NCBI GenBank assembly: GCA_003241695.1
Contig: QFPN01000002.1
Coordinates: 434,001 to 498,000 of the forward strand
DNA: 64,000 bases
Source of the DNA: Ancylobacter novellus
Lineage (GTDB): Bacteria > Pseudomonadota > Alphaproteobacteria > Rhizobiales > Methylopilaceae
Reading direction: 5' to 3'
Positions 18,903-27,844 of the stretch are shown in pieces; position 1 is the stretch's first letter; each line of letters begins with the position of its first letter. Below the pieces are notes generated by a model, which did not search any database, was not told the DNA's origin, and was given only the letters and a program-made list of their open reading frames with translations. The position numbers were made by a program, and so were the translations under genes.

Positions 18903-19898
18903 TCAGGGCGTCACGATCCCGTCCATCCGCACGACCTCAAAGTTGCGGCCCGCGACCTGGCGCAGCTCGCTCACCAGCCGGTCGTTTTTCCAGCGGTCGT
19001 CGGGCGCGCCGGACAGATACCAGTCGCTGCCGTTGTCGGCGACGAACATGCCGTAGGTCTTGAGCGCCTTGAGGATCGCCTTGGTCTGGCGGCTGAAGGA
19101 GGCCGGAATTTCGTAGCCGGCCTTGAGCCGGACCCGCATGCCCATCGGGGCGAGGTTCGGGTTCTGGTCCGACGACGCCCAGTGGGTCGCGGGCGGCACA
19201 TAGGCGCGGCGCGAACGGCTCACCGTGAAGCGCAGCGCGTGCCGGATCTTGCCGGCCGCGACCTCGTCGTAGCGGACGAGGCCCGGAAAGATCGGCAGGC
19301 CGGCGGCGTCGGCGCTGGTCCAGCCTGGCTTGGCGGTCGGCCGGACGTCGTTCGAATCGAGATGGAAGACCGCGCCGGAATCGGCGTTCCAGCCGCCGTC
19401 GTCGCGCTTGAAGGCGCGATAGAGCTCGTAGAGCCGGTCGTTGTCACGGTCGACGACGATCAGGTGGCGGTCGCCGTCGAAGGGCTTGCCGTTCGGCTTA
19501 TAGCCTTCGATCAGGGCTTTGGGCGGGATCGGGAAGGGGCCTTTGTCGCTCTGGTCGCCATAGGCCTTGTACTTAATCTTCACCTTCGCCCGTCCGCCCG
19601 AAACGATGAAGTAGGGAATGCCGAGGATCGAGCCGGCGTAGGTTCCCCGGCCGAAGTCCGGATGGAGTCCGCGGTCCAGCCCGATCGACGCGATGATGCG
19701 GTCCGAGTTCGGGTCGACCGGATCGTTGGAGACGTCGCGGTTCCAGGGATTGTCGGCCGGGAACGGGACCGCGCCGTTGAGGCTCGCGCCCTGGCCCAGC
19801 GAAGCGTCCGCGAGCGAGCCGTAGGTCGGCGGATCCGCGAGGGCGGTGCCGGAAAGAACCGCGAGAACGCATAGAGCCAGCGGCAGTCGCATGCGCAT
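18903..19898 (-). CDS. Secreted protein of unknown function (about 331 aa)
   Basis: The product has a signal peptide (MRMRLPLALCVLAVLSGTALA) and a mature domain with the landmarks ADNPWNRDVS, DRHLIVVDRDN, WTSADAAGLPIFPGLVRYDE and VADNGSDWYLSGAPDDRW. I recall similar secreted proteins in soil bacteria but cannot name a function. The start at 19898 is picked because GGGGAGGC lies five bases upstream; the ATG at 19892 is the alternative. It stands alone, with a REP-like repeat just upstream. Confidence 0.7.
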   Translation of the reverse strand: MRMRLPLALCVLAVLSGTALADPPTYGSLADASLGQGASLNGAVPFPADNPWNRDVSNDPVDPNSDRIIASIGLDRGLHPDFGRGTYAGSILGIPYFIVSGGRAKVKIKYKAYGDQSDKGPFPIPPKALIEGYKPNGKPFDGDRHLIVVDRDNDRLYELYRAFKRDDGGWNADSGAVFHLDSNDVRPTAKPGWTSADAAGLPIFPGLVRYDEVAAGKIRHALRFTVSRSRRAYVPPATHWASSDQNPNLAPMGMRVRLKAGYEIPASFSRQTKAILKALKTYGMFVADNGSDWYLSGAPDDRWKNDRLVSELRQVAGRNFEVVRMDGIVTP

Positions 19899-19956
19899 GC
19901 AGGCCTCCCCGGAAGTGATGTCCTGGATCGAGATCGGCTCGGATTGAGCACGCGTC

Positions 19957-20040
19957 ATGCCCGCGCCTTCGCGGGCATCCACGACTTCGCGGCGGAGTTC
20001 GACGCTTAAGTCGTGGATACCCGGCTACGCCGGGCATGAC
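19957..20040. repeat. Composite palindromic REP-like element
   Basis: Three nested pairings are visible. Hairpin ATGCCCGCG/CGCGGGCAT (19957-19978) and hairpin CCCGGC/GCCGGG (20020-20034) flank a stem formed by ATCCACGACTT (19977-19987) and AAGTCGTGGAT (20008-20018). The ends match the GTCATGCCCG and CGGGCATGAC borders of dispersed rhizobial intergenic repeats. It lies between divergent genes. Confidence 0.75.
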
Positions 20041-20201
20041 GCGGTTCATTCGGAAGCGATCGCGCTCGAGCGATCGTACGCTCGCCGCGAAACCGCTGTC
20101 GTCGGCGATCTGCGCGGATCGCTAACAGGCGCTTGCGTGGTTCCGACAAGCGCGCGTGATCGGGCTCGAAGCGCGGCCGGCGACGCGCTATCTCGGCGTC
20201 C

Positions 20202-21692
20202 ATGAACCGGCTTTCGCGCTTCGCCCTCGCCGCCGTGACGGCGGCCGCCCTGTCCCTCGCCCCGGCGATCGCCCAGGAGGCCGGGCCCAAGGGCGATCCG
20301 ACCGCTCTGCCGGCCGACGTCTCCGCGAAGGAGACGGTCGCGACCGCCGACGACACGCTGTCCTACAAGGTCGCTGTCGAGCAGGCGCCGCTGCACGACC
20401 CGAAGGGCGAGAAGGTCGCCGAGATCGTGGTGACGAGCTACGTGCTGGAGCGGTCGGATCCCGCGACGCGGCCCATCACCTACGCGTTCAACGGCGGACC
20501 GGGGGCCTCCTCCGCCTGGCTCAATTTCGGCGGGCTCGGGCCGAAGCGGCTTCCGTTCGGAAACGCCGGCAACACGCCGTCCGATCCGCCCGTGCTCGTC
20601 GACAACGCCGAGACCTGGCTCGCCTTCACCGACCTCGTCTTCGTCGATCCCGTCGGAACCGGCTACAGCCGTCTGGCCGGCTCGGGCTCCGGCGACCGCT
20701 TCTGGTCGGTCGAGGGCGACGTCCAGACGCTGTCGCGCGTCGTCGCCAAGCACCTCGCGGCGAAGAACCGGCTGATGTCGCCGGTCTTCCTTGCGGGCGA
20801 AAGCTACGGCGGCTTCCGCATCCCGCGCATCGCCCGCGAGCTTCAGGGCCGCGACGGCGTCGGCGTCAGGGGGCTGATCGCGATCTCGCCCGCGCTCGAT
20901 TTCTCGATCCGGCAGGGCGAGCCGGCCTCGCCGATCCCCTACGTGACCGTGCTGCCGTCGCTCGTCGCGGCGAAGCGCGAGCGCGACGGCAAGACGGACA
21001 TCTCGCGCGCCGACCTCGCCGACGCCGAGGCCTACGCGACCGGCGAGTTCCTGACGGATCTGATGAAGGGGCCGCGCGACAGGCAGGCGGTCGACCGCAT
21101 CGTCGCGCGGGTGTCGGAGCTGACCGGTATCGAGCGCGAGCAGGCGGCCCGGCAGGGCGGGCGGATCGCGATCCGGAGTTTCGCCCGCGAGTTCCGCCGC
21201 GGCGAGGGCAAGGTCGGGTCGCTCTACGACGCCAACGTCACGGCGTTCGATCCGAATCCCTTCTCGGCGCGGGCCGATTTCGACGACCCGATTCTCGACG
21301 GCGCGCGTGCGCCGCTGACGCGCGCCGCCGTCGACTTCTACGCCCGCGAGATGGGCTATCGGGTCGACCGCCGTTACGAGCTGATCGCGAGCGACGTGAA
21401 CCGCGCATGGAAATGGGGATCGGGGACCGACGCGCCCGAATCCGGAAGCGCGCTGCGCGAGGCGCTCGCCGCCGACCCTCGGCTGCGCGTCCTCGTCGCC
21501 CACGGCGCGACCGATCTCGTCACCCCCTACATGGAGTCCAAGATCGTGCTCGATCAGATTCCGGCCTTCGGCGACGCGCAGAGGGCCGATCTCAAGGTCT
21601 ATCCCGGCGGGCACATGTTCTACACGCGCGACGCCTCCCGCGCGGCGCTGACGCGCGACGTCCGGGCGCTTTACGAGGCGGCGGCGAAGTGA
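20202..21692 (+). CDS. Secreted S10 family serine carboxypeptidase-like protein
   Basis: The 496-residue protein has a signal peptide (residues 1-25, cleavage after AIAQ). Its alpha/beta-hydrolase core has the S10 nucleophile GESYGG, the upstream FNGGPGASS oxyanion segment, Asp in HGATDLVTPY and His in PGGHMFY. S10 enzymes cut C-terminal residues and often work at acidic pH, so a periplasmic peptidase role is likely. It converges with the minus-strand gene at 21700, seven bases away. Confidence 0.9.
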   Translation: MNRLSRFALAAVTAAALSLAPAIAQEAGPKGDPTALPADVSAKETVATADDTLSYKVAVEQAPLHDPKGEKVAEIVVTSYVLERSDPATRPITYAFNGGPGASSAWLNFGGLGPKRLPFGNAGNTPSDPPVLVDNAETWLAFTDLVFVDPVGTGYSRLAGSGSGDRFWSVEGDVQTLSRVVAKHLAAKNRLMSPVFLAGESYGGFRIPRIARELQGRDGVGVRGLIAISPALDFSIRQGEPASPIPYVTVLPSLVAAKRERDGKTDISRADLADAEAYATGEFLTDLMKGPRDRQAVDRIVARVSELTGIEREQAARQGGRIAIRSFAREFRRGEGKVGSLYDANVTAFDPNPFSARADFDDPILDGARAPLTRAAVDFYAREMGYRVDRRYELIASDVNRAWKWGSGTDAPESGSALREALAADPRLRVLVAHGATDLVTPYMESKIVLDQIPAFGDAQRADLKVYPGGHMFYTRDASRAALTRDVRALYEAAAK

Positions 21693-21699
21693 CCTCGCG

Positions 21700-22422
21700 T
21701 CACTTCAACGGATCGAACTCGATCCCGTCGCCGATCGCGTCGATCGTCGGCCCCTGCGCGGCGGGCGCCTTGCGCCAGACGGTCTTCTGCTTCTTCGGGT
21801 CCTGATCGACGCGGCCCTTCGCGTCGCTCATCCGGCCGCTCAGATAGTTGATGCTGATCGTCTCGGTTTCGCCGGTGTTGCGCTGCGTGTCGGTGCGGTC
21901 GTAGCCGACGAGGCGCAGCGTCCCGTCATCGAGGCGGAACGTGAAGGCGACGTCGGACGCGCCCCATCCGCCGGCGTTGGCGAACAGCGAGATCGCGACC
22001 CTCACCGATCCGCGCGCGATCGACAGGCCGCCGTCGGCCGAGAAGGCGTCGTCGATGTTGGGCTGAACCCGGCGCGGAATGAGCGTCGCGTTTTGGACCG
22101 CGAGGCGATAGCCGCCGCCGGCGGCGAGCGCGACGCCGAGGATGCGCGGATTGGTGTCGATCTCGTCGCCGCCGATACCGTCCGGGTTCTTCAGCACGAG
22201 CGCCGGATCGGCGCCGTGGAGGACGAAGGCGGCGTCGTCCTTGCCGTCGCCGTCGAGGTCGCCGGTCGCCTTCGCCTCAACGCGCCACGCTTTCGGAGCG
22301 AAGCCGTCGATCGAGGCGGCGGTCGCCGACAGCGTCGGGATCGGCGCGGGCGGCGGATCGTCGAACGCCGCGGCGGGCGTCGCGAGCAGCATCAGGACGG
22401 GAAGGGCGAGGCGACGGCGCAT
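21700..22422 (-). CDS. Secreted hypothetical protein with a calcium-loop-like motif
   Basis: The 240-residue protein has a signal peptide (MRRRLALPVLMLLATPAAA) and a segment GDLDGDGKDDAAFVLHG. That is the FG-GAP/EF-hand-like Asp-rich loop seen in beta-propeller surface proteins. The rest is beta-rich with no motif I can name (GGYRLAVQNATLIPRR, LVGYDRTDTQRNTG). It stands alone between two converging or spaced genes. Function unknown. Confidence 0.65.
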   Translation of the reverse strand: MRRRLALPVLMLLATPAAAFDDPPPAPIPTLSATAASIDGFAPKAWRVEAKATGDLDGDGKDDAAFVLHGADPALVLKNPDGIGGDEIDTNPRILGVALAAGGGYRLAVQNATLIPRRVQPNIDDAFSADGGLSIARGSVRVAISLFANAGGWGASDVAFTFRLDDGTLRLVGYDRTDTQRNTGETETISINYLSGRMSDAKGRVDQDPKKQKTVWRKAPAAQGPTIDAIGDGIEFDPLK

Positions 22423-22485
22423 GCCGGCTCCATGAGGACGTCGGACAGGCTCAGCCTAAGGCCAATCTCCTAACAGGAAGAGGTC

Positions 22486-23676
22486 TCAGCCGCCGGAAGC
22501 GGGCGCCATCATCGTGAGGTTCGGCTCGTATCGCAGCGCGACGATGACGCCGAGCGACGCGCTGGCGAGAAACGCCCAGCCCGACGCCGCTCCGACGGCG
22601 ACGCCCGCGATCGCCTCGCCCGTGATGGCGCCGAGGGCGGTCATCGCGGAGAAGCCGAGCAGCAGGCCGCCCACCACCATGTCGCGCCCCTCGCGCCGCG
22701 TGAAGCCGGCGATCGCGAAGCGGCCCGATGACAGCGCGGCCGAAAACGCCCCGCAGAGGAAGCCGAGCAGGATGACGACGTGCTCCGTCAGTCCCAGCGC
22801 GGTGAGCGGCACGACGATGCCGCCTACGCCCGTGTCAAGGCCGGGTATCGCCGTCGGCGCGAGGCCGAGCGCGGTCGCGAGCCGCCGGGCGACCGTGGCG
22901 CATTCGGCGATGAGGCCGAGCGGCTCGCCCGCGGCGTAGCTCGTGGCGACGAGGGTTCCGAGCAGCGCGCCCGCGGCCCATGCGGGCCACGGCTCGACGA
23001 AGATCCTGCGGGCGAGAGGCAGGACGGGGCCCGCGCGCGGGCGAAAGCGCCACAGCGCCGCCGCCATCGCCGCCGCGACCGCGAGTTCGAGCGCGAGCGT
23101 CCCGAACAGTCCGAAAAAGTCCGGCAGCCAGGGCGCCGGCGCGCCGTCGACCGCGAAGCGCCAGGTGAACGGCCAGAGCGCGACGCCCGCGACGAAGCCG
23201 GCGAAGGTCGCGAGCAAAGCGGGAACGGCGATCAGCGAGCCTTCGCTGAGACGGCGCATGTGCACCATCACGCCCCCGCGCGCGATCACGGAGGCGACGC
23301 CGAAGAAGAAGCCTGCGATCGGCAGCAGCCAGTGCACCGGCCCGATGCGCGCCGTCTCCGGGGGAACGAGCCCGAAGGCGCCGAGCGTTCCGAGCGTCAG
23401 CGTCGCCGCGACCGCGAGCGCCGTCACGAAGCCGAGCAGCTGGCCGGAATCGCGAAGCTGGAGCAGGTCGCGCCAGGCCCGCACGAGCGAGAGCTCGCCC
23501 CGCTGCAGCGCGACGCCGAAGAACAGTCCCGCGACGAGCGACAAGCTTCGCGCGCCGAAACCGCCGTCGAGAACGGCGAAAAGCCCCGCGACGCCGAGCG
23601 AGGCGGCCATGACGAGCACTCCGAGGACAGGCCTCGGCTCGGAGAGGCGCTTCCAGAAGAGCGGCCGCGCGGTCAC
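22486..23676 (-). CDS. YeeE/YedE family membrane transporter
   Basis: The product of about 396 residues has roughly ten hydrophobic segments and the YeeE/YedE (sulfur-transport, DUF395) features GLFFGVALQRGELSLVRAWRD and FFFGVASVIARGG. Family members move thiosulfate or other sulfur compounds into the cytosol. It starts with GTG at 23676, overlapping the stop of the ABC-F gene (GTGA, 23673-23676), so the two are translationally coupled. That link is unusual because ABC-F proteins act on ribosomes. No TusA gene is adjacent; one lies near 62.7 kb. Confidence 0.8.
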   Translation of the reverse strand: MTARPLFWKRLSEPRPVLGVLVMAASLGVAGLFAVLDGGFGARSLSLVAGLFFGVALQRGELSLVRAWRDLLQLRDSGQLLGFVTALAVAATLTLGTLGAFGLVPPETARIGPVHWLLPIAGFFFGVASVIARGGVMVHMRRLSEGSLIAVPALLATFAGFVAGVALWPFTWRFAVDGAPAPWLPDFFGLFGTLALELAVAAAMAAALWRFRPRAGPVLPLARRIFVEPWPAWAAGALLGTLVATSYAAGEPLGLIAECATVARRLATALGLAPTAIPGLDTGVGGIVVPLTALGLTEHVVILLGFLCGAFSAALSSGRFAIAGFTRREGRDMVVGGLLLGFSAMTALGAITGEAIAGVAVGAASGWAFLASASLGVIVALRYEPNLTMMAPASGG

Positions 23677-25541
23677 GCGACGGCCGCCTCCTCGAGCTCG
23701 GCGCTGGCGCCGAGCCATGTCTCTTCCGCCTCGGAGAGCGCGTGGGCGAACTCGTCGCGGCGCCGGCCGAGCGCAGCGGCCTTCTTCGGCTCGTTCGGAA
23801 AGCCGCCGCCGGCCTCGAGTTCGCCGTCGATCTTGGCGATCTCCGACTGGCACTGGCCCATCAGCTCCTCGAGCGAGGCGATCTTCTTCTTGAGCGCTCC
23901 GACGTCGACGCGCTTCTCGGCCCGTTCGGCGGATTTCCCGGTGCCGCCGCCGGCGTTCTTCGAGGCGCGGCCGGAGCCTTCGGCTGAGAGGATGTACTTG
24001 CGATAGTCGTCGAGGTCGCCCTCGAAGGCGCGCACGCCGCCGTCGGCCACCAGCCATAGCCGGTCGGCGGTCGCGTCGAGCAGGTGACGGTCATGGCTGA
24101 TCAGGATGACCGCGCCCGAAAACTCGTTCAGCGCCTGGGCGAGGCTCTCGCGGCTGTCGATGTCGAGATGGTTGGTGGGCTCGTCGAGAATCAGGAGGTG
24201 CGGCCCGTGGAACACCGCGAGGCCGAAGGCGAGGCGGGCCTTCTCGCCGCCCGACATCTTCTCGACCTTGGTGTCGGCCTTGAGGCCCGAAAAGCCGATC
24301 TGCGCGACCTTTGAGCGAACCTGCGCGTCGCTCGCGCCGGGCATCCGCTGGCGGATGTGGTCATAGGCCGAGCCGTCGAGATTGAGGTCCTCGACCTGAT
24401 GCTGGGCGAAGAAGCCGACCTGCATCCGCTCGGACTTCGACAGCCGGCCGCCCTGCGGTTTCAGCCGGTCGGCCAGAAGCTTGGCGAAGGTCGACTTGCC
24501 GTTGCCGTTCGAGCCGAGCAGCGCGATGCGGTCGTCGGGATCGATGCGCAGGTCGAGCTTCTTCAGGATCGTGAGGTCGCCGTAGCCGGCCGAGACGCCG
24601 TCGAGCGCGAGCAGCGGCGGCGCAAGCTCCTTCTCGGGCTCGGGGATCCGGAACGGCACCACCGAGCGCTCCACCACCGCGTTGATCGGCTGCATCTTGG
24701 CGAGGCGCTTGACGCGCGACTGCGCCTGCGTGGCCTTGGAGGCCTTGGCCTTGAAGCGCGCGATGAAGGCCTCGAGCCGCGCCCGCTCCTCGGACTGCGC
24801 CTTGGCGGCCTTCTGGTCGAGCATGAGCTTCTCGCGCCGTCCGGCGTCGAAGCGGTCGTAGTCGCCCTTCCAGAGGTTCAGCTTGCCGTTCTCGAAATGC
24901 AGGATGTGGTCGACCGAGGCGTTGAGCAGGTCGCGGTCGTGGCTGATGACGAGGACGGTGCGTGGATATTTCGCCAGATAGTCCTGCAGCCAGAGCGTGC
25001 CTTCGAGATCGAGATGGTTCGTCGGCTCGTCGAGCAGCAGCAGGTCGGGTTCGGAGAACAGAACGGCCGCGAGCGCGACGCGCATCCGCCAGCCGCCCGA
25101 GAAGTCCGCGCAGGGACGCTGCTGGGCGTCTTCGTCGAAACCGAGGCCCGACAGGATCTTCGCGGCGCGCGAGGGCGCCTCGTAGGCGTCGATGTCGATG
25201 AGCCGGGTGACGATGTCGGAGATTCGCTCCGGGTCGGTCGCGGTCTCCTGCTCGGCGAGCAGGGCCGCGCGCTCCTTGTCGGCGGCGAGCACCACGTCGA
25301 TCAGCGCTTCCGGTCCTGACGGGGCTTCCTGCGCCACGCGGCCGAGCCGGGCGGATTTCGGGAACGAGATCGAACCGTCGTCCGGCTGCATGTCGCCGGC
25401 GATCAGCTTGAACAGGGTCGTCTTCCCCGTCCCGTTCCGGCCTACGATTCCGACGCGCGCCCCTTCAGGGACGGCGACGGTCGCGCCGTCGATGAGCGTG
25501 CGGCCCGCGATGCGGGCCGTGAGGTCGTTCACATGGATCAT
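23673..25541 (-). CDS. ABC-F family ATPase (YheS-like)
   Basis: The 622-residue soluble protein has two ABC domains. The first has GRNGTGKTT, SGGWRMRVALA and LLLLDEPTNHLD; the second has GSNGNGKST, SGGEKARLAFG and LLILDEPTNHLD. A charged linker and a C-terminal coiled coil (KKKIASLEELMGQCQSEIAKIDGE) complete it. ABC-F proteins bind the ribosomal E site and rescue or modulate translation; the domain order fits YheS. The start at 25541 gives MIHVNDLTARIAG, the usual first strand. Confidence 0.92.
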   Translation of the reverse strand: MIHVNDLTARIAGRTLIDGATVAVPEGARVGIVGRNGTGKTTLFKLIAGDMQPDDGSISFPKSARLGRVAQEAPSGPEALIDVVLAADKERAALLAEQETATDPERISDIVTRLIDIDAYEAPSRAAKILSGLGFDEDAQQRPCADFSGGWRMRVALAAVLFSEPDLLLLDEPTNHLDLEGTLWLQDYLAKYPRTVLVISHDRDLLNASVDHILHFENGKLNLWKGDYDRFDAGRREKLMLDQKAAKAQSEERARLEAFIARFKAKASKATQAQSRVKRLAKMQPINAVVERSVVPFRIPEPEKELAPPLLALDGVSAGYGDLTILKKLDLRIDPDDRIALLGSNGNGKSTFAKLLADRLKPQGGRLSKSERMQVGFFAQHQVEDLNLDGSAYDHIRQRMPGASDAQVRSKVAQIGFSGLKADTKVEKMSGGEKARLAFGLAVFHGPHLLILDEPTNHLDIDSRESLAQALNEFSGAVILISHDRHLLDATADRLWLVADGGVRAFEGDLDDYRKYILSAEGSGRASKNAGGGTGKSAERAEKRVDVGALKKKIASLEELMGQCQSEIAKIDGELEAGGGFPNEPKKAAALGRRRDEFAHALSEAEETWLGASAELEEAAVA

Positions 25542-25698
25542 GACGGCCGCTCTTGTGCAGCCGCGGAGGCTGCGCCGCAAGAGGGCCGGACGCCGCGCCG
25601 CGCGTCAGAAAAGCGTCGCAGGCGCGTCGTCCGGCTGTCGTGGCCCCCGGTGCATCTGGAGCCATTCCAATTCCAGACGTTCACCGAAGGCCATGCAA

Positions 25699-27738
25699 AT
25701 GACCGATCAGATCATGCCCAGCGAAAACGCCGTCCTCGACGAGGAAGCGACCGGCATCGACCGGCCCGGCCTCCACGCCGCAGTCGGCGAGCGTCCGCGC
25801 AACGAACATTTCGGCGAAGTCCTCGCCCGCAACATCGCCCGCCGCTCGTTCCTGCTCGGCGCGGCCGCGACCGTGCCGGTCCTGATGACGGCCAAGATTC
25901 CGGGTCTCGGCGGCGAAGCGTCGGCCGCGGGGATCGCCGCCGACGAGGTCGGCTCCGCCGCCGCCAAGGACCGCCTGACGTTCAAGCCGATCCTGCCGAG
26001 CCAGGAAGACAGGGTCATCGTTCCGGAGAACTACGAGTCCGAAATTCTGATCCGCTGGGGCGATCCGCTCTTCGAAGGCGGTCCTGAATTCAACGCCAAG
26101 AACCAGGGCAAGAAGAAGCAGGAACGGCAGTTCGGCTACAACAACGACTTCGTCGGCTATTTCCCGCTGGGCGACGACCAGAGCGCGCTGCTCTGCGTCA
26201 ATCACGAGTACACCACCGGCGTCGACATGTTCCGCGACTACGCTCCGGGCGTGAACAAGCGGCAGGCCGACGTCGAGATCGCCGCGCATGGCGGCTCGGT
26301 GGTCGAGATCAAGAAGACCGACGGCCGCTGGTCGGTGGTCAAGAGCGACACGTACAACCGTCGCATCACCGGCACGACCAAGATGAAGATCACCGGTCCG
26401 GCCGCCGGCCACCGCCTGATGCGGACCAGCGCCGACTCCAAGGGCAAGACCGCGCTCGGCATGCTCAACAACTGCTCGGGCGGCAAGACCCCCTGGGGCA
26501 CGTGGCTGACCTGCGAGGAGAACTTCAACCAGTACTTCGCCAACTCGGCGCTCGTGACCGACGTGGAAGTCAAGGCCGTCCATGCCCGCTACGGCGTCGC
26601 GAGCGGCGCGACGAACCGCAAGTGGGAAGCGTTCTACGACCGCTTCGACTGCGTGAAGGAGCCGAACGAGCCGTTCCGCTTCGGCTGGGTGGTCGAGATC
26701 GACCCCTACGACCCCACTTTCGTTCCCCGCAAGCGCACGGCGCTCGGCCGCGCCAAGCATGAAGCCGCGACGACGATCCTCGCCAAGGACGGCCGCTGCG
26801 TCGTCTACACCGGCGACGACCAGCAGTTCGACTACGTCTACAAGTTCGTGTCGAAGAACAAGGTCGACACCGAGGTCCGCGAGAACAACTTCGACCTGCT
26901 CGACGAAGGCGTGCTCTACGTCGCCAAGTTCTCCGACGACGGCACGGGCGAGTGGCTCGAACTGTCGATGAACAATCCGGTTCTCGCCTCGCAGTTCAAG
27001 AACGACGGCGAGATCATGATCAAGACCCGCCTTGCGGCGGACGCGGTCGGCGCGACCGCGATGGATCGTCCGGAAGACTGCCAGCCGAACCCGGTCAACG
27101 GCCGCGTCTACCTGACCATGACCAACAACTCGGCCCGCACCACCCTGCGTCCCAACGCCGGCGAAGTCGCCGCCAATCCGCGCGTGCCGAACTTCTCGGG
27201 CCACATCATCGAGGTCGACGAAGGCGACGACGGCGACCACGCCGCGATCACCTTCAAGTGGCGGATCTTCCTGCTCTGCGGCAATCCGGAGATCGATCTC
27301 AAGACCAAGAAGGCCGAGCTCCAGCCGGGCCTCAGCTCGAAGGCGACCTTCTTCGCGGGCTACGCCGACGCGACGAAGCTCGGCAAGGTCGCGGCGCCGG
27401 ACAACATCGCGTTCGACGGAGAGGGCAACCTCTGGATCGCGACCGACGGCCAGCCGTTCAACGCGGACATCGGCAACCCGAACGACGCCATGCACGTCGT
27501 CCCGACCGCCGGTCCCGACCGCGGTTATCTGCGGCAGTTCCTCTCCGGCCCGAAGGGCTGCGAGATCTGCGGTCCGGAGTTCTCGGACGACTTCACCACC
27601 CTGTTCGCCGCGATCCAGCATCCGGGCGAAGACGGCGGCTTCCCGAACACGATCAGCACCTGGCCCGACAACAAGCCATACGCTCGCCCGGCGCTCGTCA
27701 CCGTCCGGAACGTGCAGGGCAAGAAGATCGGCCGCTGA
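25699..27738 (+). CDS. phoX: PhoX family Tat-exported alkaline phosphatase
   Basis: The product of about 679 residues has a Tat signal (NIARRSFLLGAAATVPVLM) and the PhoX beta-propeller with LNNCSGGKTPWGTWLTCEENF, CVVYTGDDQQFDYVYKF and NGRVYLTMTNNS. PhoX enzymes use Fe3+ and Ca2+ and release phosphate from organic esters in the periplasm. I prefer the ATG at 25699, eight bases after GAAGG; 25693 is also possible. A strong terminator follows. No PHO box was recognised upstream. Confidence 0.9.
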   Translation: MTDQIMPSENAVLDEEATGIDRPGLHAAVGERPRNEHFGEVLARNIARRSFLLGAAATVPVLMTAKIPGLGGEASAAGIAADEVGSAAAKDRLTFKPILPSQEDRVIVPENYESEILIRWGDPLFEGGPEFNAKNQGKKKQERQFGYNNDFVGYFPLGDDQSALLCVNHEYTTGVDMFRDYAPGVNKRQADVEIAAHGGSVVEIKKTDGRWSVVKSDTYNRRITGTTKMKITGPAAGHRLMRTSADSKGKTALGMLNNCSGGKTPWGTWLTCEENFNQYFANSALVTDVEVKAVHARYGVASGATNRKWEAFYDRFDCVKEPNEPFRFGWVVEIDPYDPTFVPRKRTALGRAKHEAATTILAKDGRCVVYTGDDQQFDYVYKFVSKNKVDTEVRENNFDLLDEGVLYVAKFSDDGTGEWLELSMNNPVLASQFKNDGEIMIKTRLAADAVGATAMDRPEDCQPNPVNGRVYLTMTNNSARTTLRPNAGEVAANPRVPNFSGHIIEVDEGDDGDHAAITFKWRIFLLCGNPEIDLKTKKAELQPGLSSKATFFAGYADATKLGKVAAPDNIAFDGEGNLWIATDGQPFNADIGNPNDAMHVVPTAGPDRGYLRQFLSGPKGCEICGPEFSDDFTTLFAAIQHPGEDGGFPNTISTWPDNKPYARPALVTVRNVQGKKIGR

Positions 27739-27765
27739 ACGGCCGACGACCTCCTGAACTGAAGG

Positions 27766-27795
27766 AGCCCGGGCCGGCGGCGGCCCGGGCTTTTT
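27766..27795 (+). terminator. Rho-independent terminator after phoX
   Basis: AGCCCGGGCC (27766-27775) and GGCCCGGGCT (27782-27791) pair perfectly around a six-base loop and run into TTTTT. It ends the phoX transcript 28 bases after its stop. Confidence 0.92.
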
Positions 27796-27844
27796 CAGAC
27801 AGGGGCTTCATCGAGCCGCCGAGCGGGCGCGGCGACGAGGATCG

